DNA of 6,345 nt from an uncultured Erysipelotrichaceae bacterium (GTDB lineage: Bacteria > Bacillota_I > Bacilli_A > Erysipelotrichales > Coprobacillaceae): the NCBI GenBank assembly GCA_937917505.1, contig CALDMQ010000017.1:1-6345 (forward strand), read 5' to 3'. How positions within the stretch are numbered: the first letter of the stretch is position 1; every line of letters begins with the position of its first letter. Positions 1-3,663 of this stretch are shown here, one piece after another. Below the pieces are notes generated by a model. That model saw only the letters and a list, made by a program, of their open reading frames with translations. It was not told the origin of the DNA and ran no database searches. The translations under genes and the position numbers were made by a program.

Positions 1-1
1 T

Positions 2-682
2 AATATCAATACAGCTTCACCATCTTTATTACAATATGTTTCAGGATTATCTATGAGACTTGCTAAAAATATTGTTCAATATCGTGAAGACAATGGAAAA
101 TTCACATCTCGTGAACAAATTAAAAATGTTAATAAATTAGGAAACAAAACATATGAACAAGCTGTCGGATTCTTGCGTATTTTATCAGGAAATGAAATCT
201 TAGATGAAACAAGTATTCACCCAGATAATTATCAAGATGCATTAAAATTATTAAATTATCTTCATTTAACAAAAGAAGAAATTGGGACAAAACAAGCTCA
301 AGATATTGTAAAACAAACATCTGTTCAAGATGCATTAGGTATGGATCATTTCTTGATAGAAGATTCATTAGATGCTTTTGTATCACCACATAGAACTCCT
401 AGAGATGAATATAATACCCCTGTATTAAGACAAGATGTTTTACATATCGAAGATTTAAGAGTCGGTATGAAACTTCAAGGTGTTGTCAGAAATGTGGTGG
501 ATTTTGGAGCTTTTGTGGATATTGGACTAAAGAATGATGGACTTGTGCATATTTCTAAAATGTCTGAAAAGAAAGTTCAACATGCATTAGATGTTTGTCA
601 TGTTGGAGATATTTTAGATGTCTATGTTTATGATGTTGATTTGAATAAAAAGAGAGTCGCATTATCATTATTGGAGGTATAA
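2..682 (+). CDS. tex: Tex, transcription accessory / RNA-binding protein (C-terminal 226 residues, 5' truncated)
   Basis: This is the C-terminal end of the cytoplasmic nucleic-acid-binding protein Tex, a family of about 700-780 residues that associates with transcription and binds RNA/DNA. The reading frame is open from base 2, so the ATG at 53 is an internal methionine and the true start lies before the window. The first ~60 residues form the helix-hairpin-helix region, with the family pattern YVSGL..LAKNIVQYR..NGKF followed by LGNKTYEQAVGFLRI and then ILDETSIHPDNY. The last ~75 residues (about nt 452-679) are an S1 RNA-binding domain: GVVRNVVDFGAFVDIG, then GLVHISKMS, and a KKRVALSL ending. 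The N-terminal, YqgF-like and central domains are outside the window. The stop codon is 2 nt before the next gene, whose ribosome binding site (GGAGG, 673-677) lies inside the end of tex, so the two are probably cotranscribed and translationally coupled. The family call is firm. Confidence 0.95.
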   Translation, partial: NINTASPSLLQYVSGLSMRLAKNIVQYREDNGKFTSREQIKNVNKLGNKTYEQAVGFLRILSGNEILDETSIHPDNYQDALKLLNYLHLTKEEIGTKQAQDIVKQTSVQDALGMDHFLIEDSLDAFVSPHRTPRDEYNTPVLRQDVLHIEDLRVGMKLQGVVRNVVDFGAFVDIGLKNDGLVHISKMSEKKVQHALDVCHVGDILDVYVYDVDLNKKRVALSLLEV

Positions 683-684
683 AT

Positions 685-1035
685 ATGGAGTTGATTTGGT
701 ATCCAAAGTGTAGTACATGCCAAAAAGCTTATAAACATTTAAAAGAATTAGGTATTGACGTCACATTAAGACATATTGTAGAAGAAACACCTATTGTGGA
801 AGAACTTCAAACTTTTATTGAAAACTATGATCAAGGTATCAAACCTTTCTTTAATACATCGGGTAAAGTTTATAAAGAACTTGGTTTAAAAGATAAGGTT
901 AAAGATATGAGTGTTGAAGAAGCTTGTGAATTGCTTGCAAGTAATGGAATGCTTATTAAAAGACCATTGCTGATTGCTGGTAATCAAGTGGTTGTAGGTT
1001 ATAAAAAAGAACAATATGATGCACTAAAAGGATAG
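685..1035 (+). CDS. ArsC/Spx-family CxxC protein (YusI-like)
   Basis: This small cytoplasmic protein of 116 residues belongs to the ArsC/Spx thioredoxin-fold family. A redox-type CSTC motif sits at Cys9-Cys12 directly after the first strand (LIWYPKCSTCQKA). The family's FFNTSG (55-60) and KRPLL (92-96, in the usual cis-proline region) are both present, and the length is normal. The FFNTSG...Y.ELGLK pattern looks closer to the Bacillus YusI / 'arsenate reductase-like' branch than to classical Spx. True arsenate reduction is not shown, as there are no ars genes nearby. Alternatives are a disulfide reductase or an Spx/MgsR-like RNA polymerase-binding regulator. The start is set by GGAGG at 673-677, 7 nt upstream of the ATG. 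It lies 2 nt after tex and is followed at once by a terminator, so it is the last gene of the tex unit. The family call is firm; the biochemical role is uncertain. Confidence 0.88.
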   Translation: MELIWYPKCSTCQKAYKHLKELGIDVTLRHIVEETPIVEELQTFIENYDQGIKPFFNTSGKVYKELGLKDKVKDMSVEEACELLASNGMLIKRPLLIAGNQVVVGYKKEQYDALKG

Positions 1036-1050
1036 AACATCCTTTTTTTT
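1026..1050 (+). terminator. Intrinsic terminator of the tex / ArsC-like unit
   Basis: A perfect 8-bp stem AAAAGGAT / ATCCTTTT (1026-1033 and 1039-1046) with a 5-nt loop runs into eight consecutive T (1043-1050). The left arm overlaps the last codons and the TAG stop codon of the preceding gene, so transcription ends immediately after it. The stem has only two G-C pairs, but the T-run is strong. Confidence 0.8.
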
Positions 1051-1086
1051 GCATTTAAAAGCCTTTTATTGCATCTTGTCTTAGAA

Positions 1087-1122
1087 TAATAGTTAAATGA
1101 ATAAGATTTTGTTATAGTTGAG
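1087..1122 (+). promoter_or_regulatory. Probable promoter with two LytTR-box-like direct repeats
   Basis: Two similar 11-mers, TAATAGTTAAA (1087-1097) and TTATAGTTGAG (1112-1122), share the ATAGTT core and start 25 nt apart. LytTR proteins typically bind pairs of ~9-bp direct repeats with a GTT core spaced about two helical turns apart. A -10-like TATAGT lies at 1113-1118, inside the second repeat. The matching -35 position (1090-1095, TAGTTA) is poor and lies inside the first repeat. This fits a promoter controlled by the LytTR protein encoded 18 nt downstream. The spacing is slightly longer than usual and the sequence is AT-rich, so chance similarity is possible. Confidence 0.4.
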
Positions 1123-1139
1123 ACAGGAAGGAGGAACTA

Positions 1140-1577
1140 ATGAAAGTTAAAATTTTAGAAAATCAGTCTTTAAATGATGTTCATATTACGATTGAATGCC
1201 CCATTTATAATCAAGATATTAAAAATATCATTCATTTGTTAAAGCAAGAAAAAAAGACAATTTTATGTCAGAAAGATAAGTCTTTTTATCAAATTGCTAT
1301 ATCAGATATCTATTACATAGAATCTTTGGATGATAAAACATTTGTCTATTTAAAAGATGATATTTATCAAACTTCATTAAGATTATATGAATTAGAAGAA
1401 CTACTTAAAGAACATCATATTATTAGAATTAGTAAGTCATGTTTATTGAATATCAAATATTTAAAAAGTGTACGTGTTTTTATTTATGGAAAATATGAGG
1501 CTACACTCATGAATCAGGAAAAGTTGATTATTAGTCGTAAGTATATGCCGGCTTTTAAAAAGGAATTTGGAATATAG
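1140..1577 (+). CDS. Stand-alone LytTR-domain DNA-binding transcriptional regulator
   Basis: This 145-residue cytoplasmic regulator has a LytTR DNA-binding domain filling roughly residues 46-145. It has no receiver domain; the N-terminal ~40 residues form a short extension. The LytTR hallmarks are IYYIESLDDKTFVYLKD (57-73), the helix LYELEELL (82-89), HHIIRISKSCLLNIKYLKSV (92-111) and the terminal LIISRKYMPAFKKEFG (129-144). The start is fixed by AAGGAGG at 1128-1134, 5 nt before the ATG. The gene follows a terminator, so it begins its own unit, and it is followed 10 nt later by a membrane protein gene. LytTR regulators of this size next to DUF3021-type proteins are common in Firmicutes and often control their own operon. 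The direct repeats just upstream suggest autoregulation here. The target genes and the signal cannot be read from the sequence. Confidence 0.92.
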   Translation: MKVKILENQSLNDVHITIECPIYNQDIKNIIHLLKQEKKTILCQKDKSFYQIAISDIYYIESLDDKTFVYLKDDIYQTSLRLYELEELLKEHHIIRISKSCLLNIKYLKSVRVFIYGKYEATLMNQEKLIISRKYMPAFKKEFGI

Positions 1578-1587
1578 GAGGGTTATT

Positions 1588-1974
1588 ATGAAAAAAATGA
1601 AGTATTTTGCTTTGATTTTATGTGTCTCATTTACATCAGTAATTATGTTCAATACGATGTTAATATCTACTGTGAGTTTATCTGTCGCAAATATTAAGAT
1701 TATTTTTATGGTTTGTAGTCTTATTTCTTTGTTATGTGTGGTCATGGATCAAATACCAATTATTAAAGATTATCCAATGATTTGTTCTTTTATTATTGTT
1801 ATAAGCATAGCAATGGGATTTCAATACCTTTATGATTCTACAGTATTAACTCATTCTTTTGTTTATTATATATTGATCTTGATAGGAACATATCTTATTG
1901 TATGGGGTTGTATTTATATTAATGATTATAAAGATATTCAAAAATTAAATCAGAAACTTAAAGATGGACATTAA
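1588..1974 (+). CDS. DUF3021-type four-helix membrane protein, partner of the LytTR regulator
   Basis: This 128-residue integral membrane protein has four hydrophobic segments at about residues 6-26, 36-53, 63-79 and 91-111, followed by a polar tail (YKDIQKLNQKLKDGH). Size, helix number, the Trp-Tyr content of helix 4 and the tail match the DUF3021 pattern that commonly follows LytTR genes. An earlier in-frame ATG at 1567 overlaps the upstream gene and has no ribosome binding site. The ATG at 1588 has AGGAGG at 1576-1581 with 6 nt spacing and is preferred. The upstream TAG stop (1575-1577) overlaps this ribosome binding site, indicating tight coupling. By analogy with LytTR regulatory systems such as HdrRM and BrsRM of Streptococcus mutans, where the membrane protein holds its regulator inactive, it may sequester or sense for the LytTR protein. 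That role is inference. Family assignment is by eye. Confidence 0.8.
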   Translation: MKKMKYFALILCVSFTSVIMFNTMLISTVSLSVANIKIIFMVCSLISLLCVVMDQIPIIKDYPMICSFIIVISIAMGFQYLYDSTVLTHSFVYYILILIGTYLIVWGCIYINDYKDIQKLNQKLKDGH

Positions 1975-1985
1975 TGATATCGTTA

Positions 1986-2026
1986 TAGGCTGTTGACAAG
2001 GTATAAACCAAAAAGTCGACAGCCTA
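1986..2026 (+). terminator. Long hairpin after the LytTR/DUF3021 unit, possible terminator
   Basis: Arms TAGGCTGTTGAC (1986-1997) and GTCGACAGCCTA (2015-2026) form a 12-bp stem with a single G-U wobble around a 17-nt loop. It starts 12 nt after the stop codon of the membrane protein gene, where a terminator or 3'-end stabiliser is expected. The tail after the stem (GAATTGTTTATT) is only weakly T-rich, so it is not a textbook intrinsic terminator. The stem is much more GC-rich than its surroundings, which could also mean a dispersed intergenic repeat. The rest of this gap up to 2111 shows only AT-rich sequence with a small A/T-only inverted repeat at 2069-2089. Confidence 0.45.
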
Positions 2027-2110
2027 GAATTGTTTATTCACATAATTAGTTTTTGAGAAGAAGTTTGTATTAAAATAAAGTGTTTTAATTCTTTTGAATA
2101 TTTTATTTAT

Positions 2111-2184
2111 ATAATAAAAAATACGATACTCTTTGTATTTAGTACATTTTATGATTTGTACAGTCTACTTTTGAGAATCGTATT
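2111..2184 (-). terminator. Intrinsic terminator of the phosphofructokinase gene (long-loop hairpin)
   Basis: Read on the minus strand, AATACGATTCTC (2184-2173) pairs with GAGTATCGTATT (2131-2120), giving 11 of 12 pairs, and runs straight into a T-rich tail TTTTTATTAT (2120-2111). It begins 17 nt after the gene's TAA stop. The loop is unusually long (41 nt) and contains a second small inverted repeat, GTACA...TGTAC (2161-2157 with 2146-2142), so the folded RNA would be an elongated or two-tier hairpin. Position, orientation and T-tail support the terminator role. Confidence 0.72.
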
Positions 2185-2201
2185 AATGATGTTTATCTGT
2201 T

Positions 2202-3443
2202 TTAATCTTGTTTTAAGTGTTCTATATCAATATATTGAGGAATACCGTTCTCGTATGTTAATGCGACTTCACCTTGAATTAAAGGATTTAAATAATCATA
2301 CAGTTCTTGTGTAATATCATTGTGTTCTTTGTTAATCCATTCAACTGGAATACGTTGTTCAAGATTTGCAATATCACTAACATTCTTATAATCACATTCG
2401 ATTGTGTATGGTGATTGGTTTGTACGGTTAAAAATCATCATAACGCCTGTTTGTCCATTTATTGATGTTTTGACAGCACAACGACCTATTTCAAAAGATT
2501 CATCTAAATCCACACGAGAAGCAATATGCATTGCACAACGTTGCAAAACATTAAGTTCAATACTTCTGACTTTACATTTAAATTCTTGGTAAACCATTGA
2601 TTCTAAAACTTTACCAGTACCAGAATGTAAAATGTGTCCAAAAGCATCACGTTTTGCATATTTTGAATCAGAATCTAAGAATTCTCCATTTTCAGTCTTT
2701 ATACCTTCACTTACGGCAATAATAACGCTTCTTTTACGTTTAAAAACTTCTCTAATATCATTTAAGAAATCCTCTTTTACAAATGGAACTTCTGGCAGGT
2801 AAATTAAATCTGGAGCATCACTATATTGAGTTCTTGCAAGAGCACTTGCAGCAGTTAACCATCCCGCATTTCTTCCCATGATTTCAACAATTGTAACAGC
2901 ATTTAATTTATAGATAGAACTATCATAAGCAATTTCTAGCATTGAAGTTGCTACATATTTTGCAGCAGAACCAAATCCTGGTGTATGATCAGTTCCCATC
3001 AAATCGTTATCAATTGTTTTAGGAATACCTATAAATCTGATTGGAGAATTGATTGTTTGAGCATAGTTTGATAATTTATCAACTGTATCCATAGAATCAT
3101 TTCCACCAATATAATAGAAATCAGTAATGTCTAATTTATCAAATATTGCAAACAATTTATCATAAGTTTCACTATCTTCAATATATGTAGGTAACTTATA
3201 ACGGCAAGATCCTAAATACATTGCAGGTGAGTGTTTTAAATTTGAAATATTTTGTTTATCTTGAAAAGTTTCTAATAAATCAAAATATTTTTCTTCTAAT
3301 AAACCTTTGATTCCATTAATCATTCCATAGACATGCTCAAATTGATTTGTGTCTATACATTCAGCAATAATTCCTGCTAATGATGCGTTAATAGCAGCTG
3401 TAGGGCCACCAGATTGTCCAATAAAACAGTTTCTTTTTTTCAT
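2202..3443 (-). CDS. pfp: 6-phosphofructokinase, probably pyrophosphate-dependent (PFP)
   Basis: This cytoplasmic glycolytic enzyme phosphorylates fructose 6-phosphate to fructose 1,6-bisphosphate. It has 413 residues, the length of the TM0289-type PPi-dependent enzymes rather than the ~320-residue bacterial ATP-PfkA. Motifs in order are GQSGGPTAAINAS (9-21, phosphate loop), GGNDSMDT (113-120), PKTIDNDL (141-148, catalytic Asp145), TPGFGSAAKY (154-163), MGRNAGWL (189-196) and PDLIYLPE (211-218). The phosphodonor positions carry Asp116 and Lys142, where ATP enzymes have glycines (Gly104 and Gly124 in E. coli PfkA). In the family this pair marks use of pyrophosphate and usually makes the reaction reversible. 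The start is set by AAAGGAG 7 nt before the ATG. It is a single-gene unit with its own promoter and terminator, divergent from nifJ. The phosphofructokinase call is firm; donor specificity rests on those two residues and would need assay. Confidence 0.93.
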   Translation of the reverse strand: MKKRNCFIGQSGGPTAAINASLAGIIAECIDTNQFEHVYGMINGIKGLLEEKYFDLLETFQDKQNISNLKHSPAMYLGSCRYKLPTYIEDSETYDKLFAIFDKLDITDFYYIGGNDSMDTVDKLSNYAQTINSPIRFIGIPKTIDNDLMGTDHTPGFGSAAKYVATSMLEIAYDSSIYKLNAVTIVEIMGRNAGWLTAASALARTQYSDAPDLIYLPEVPFVKEDFLNDIREVFKRKRSVIIAVSEGIKTENGEFLDSDSKYAKRDAFGHILHSGTGKVLESMVYQEFKCKVRSIELNVLQRCAMHIASRVDLDESFEIGRCAVKTSINGQTGVMMIFNRTNQSPYTIECDYKNVSDIANLEQRIPVEWINKEHNDITQELYDYLNPLIQGEVALTYENGIPQYIDIEHLKQD

Positions 3444-3472
3444 TGTTTAACTCCTTTTTTGTATTCTTTTTT

Positions 3473-3481
3473 ATTTTATCA
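3473..3481 (-). promoter_or_regulatory. Probable extended -10 promoter for pfp
   Basis: On the minus strand, TGATAAAAT (3481-3473) matches an extended -10 element (TGn followed by TAAAAT), 30 nt upstream of the pfp start codon. The -35 position 17 bp further upstream is only a T-run, so recognition would depend on the extended -10 and the A/T-rich upstream DNA. Low-complexity sequence makes this a moderate call. Confidence 0.45.
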
Positions 3482-3607
3482 TTTTTTATTGTTTAAAAAA
3501 AGAAAAAAAGATTTTCTTTTGTAGGAATTTTGTGATAAAAAAGAAAAAGTTAAAAAAGATAAGAAACAATGTGAAAAAATTATTATTAGGAAATAAAATG
3601 AAAGCTA

Positions 3608-3636
3608 TGGAAATTTAATCAGAAGGATAGTATAAT
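3608..3636 (+). promoter_or_regulatory. Sigma-A-type promoter for nifJ
   Basis: A perfect TATAAT (3631-3636) is preceded by TGGAAA (3608-3613, four of six matches to TTGACA) at the ideal 17-bp spacing. Transcription would start near 3643, leaving a leader of only about 20 nt that contains the AGGAGG ribosome binding site (3648-3653). There is no room for a riboswitch or leader structure, so any control must act at the promoter. Upstream A-tracts (3495-3560) may act as an UP element. Confidence 0.72.
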
Positions 3637-3663
3637 AGTTAAAGTATAGGAGGAAAGAAAGTT

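Noticed and set aside
129..389. Minus-strand open frame of 86 codons inside tex
   Set aside because: Antisense shadow of a clearly conserved coding region. It has no ribosome binding site and an AT-driven hydrophobic composition.
1461..1745. Minus-strand open frame of 94 codons across the LytTR/DUF3021 junction
   Set aside because: It overlaps two convincing plus-strand genes with good ribosome binding sites. Its protein resembles no family I recognise.
2069..2089. Plus-strand terminator ATTAAAA/TTTTAAT followed by TCTTTT
   Set aside because: The stem is made only of A-T pairs in very AT-rich DNA and would be too weak. The repeat is expected by chance here.
2404..2592. Plus-strand open frame of 62 codons inside pfp
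   Set aside because: Antisense to conserved phosphofructokinase sequence, with no ribosome binding site or domain.
3506..3520. Small hairpin AAAAGA/TCTTTT between pfp and nifJ
   Set aside because: Low-complexity A/T-rich sequence with a 3-nt loop. It is not where either gene's transcript would need it and is probably chance.
3529..3580. Rex-type redox operator upstream of nifJ
   Set aside because: TTGTGA-like half-sites are present at 3530 and 3570, but neither has the matching inverted half. They are also too far apart to form one operator.
3598..3618. Six-codon leader peptide ahead of nifJ (MKAMEI)
   Set aside because: It lies upstream of, and overlaps, the -35 of the nifJ promoter, so the nifJ transcript would not contain it.
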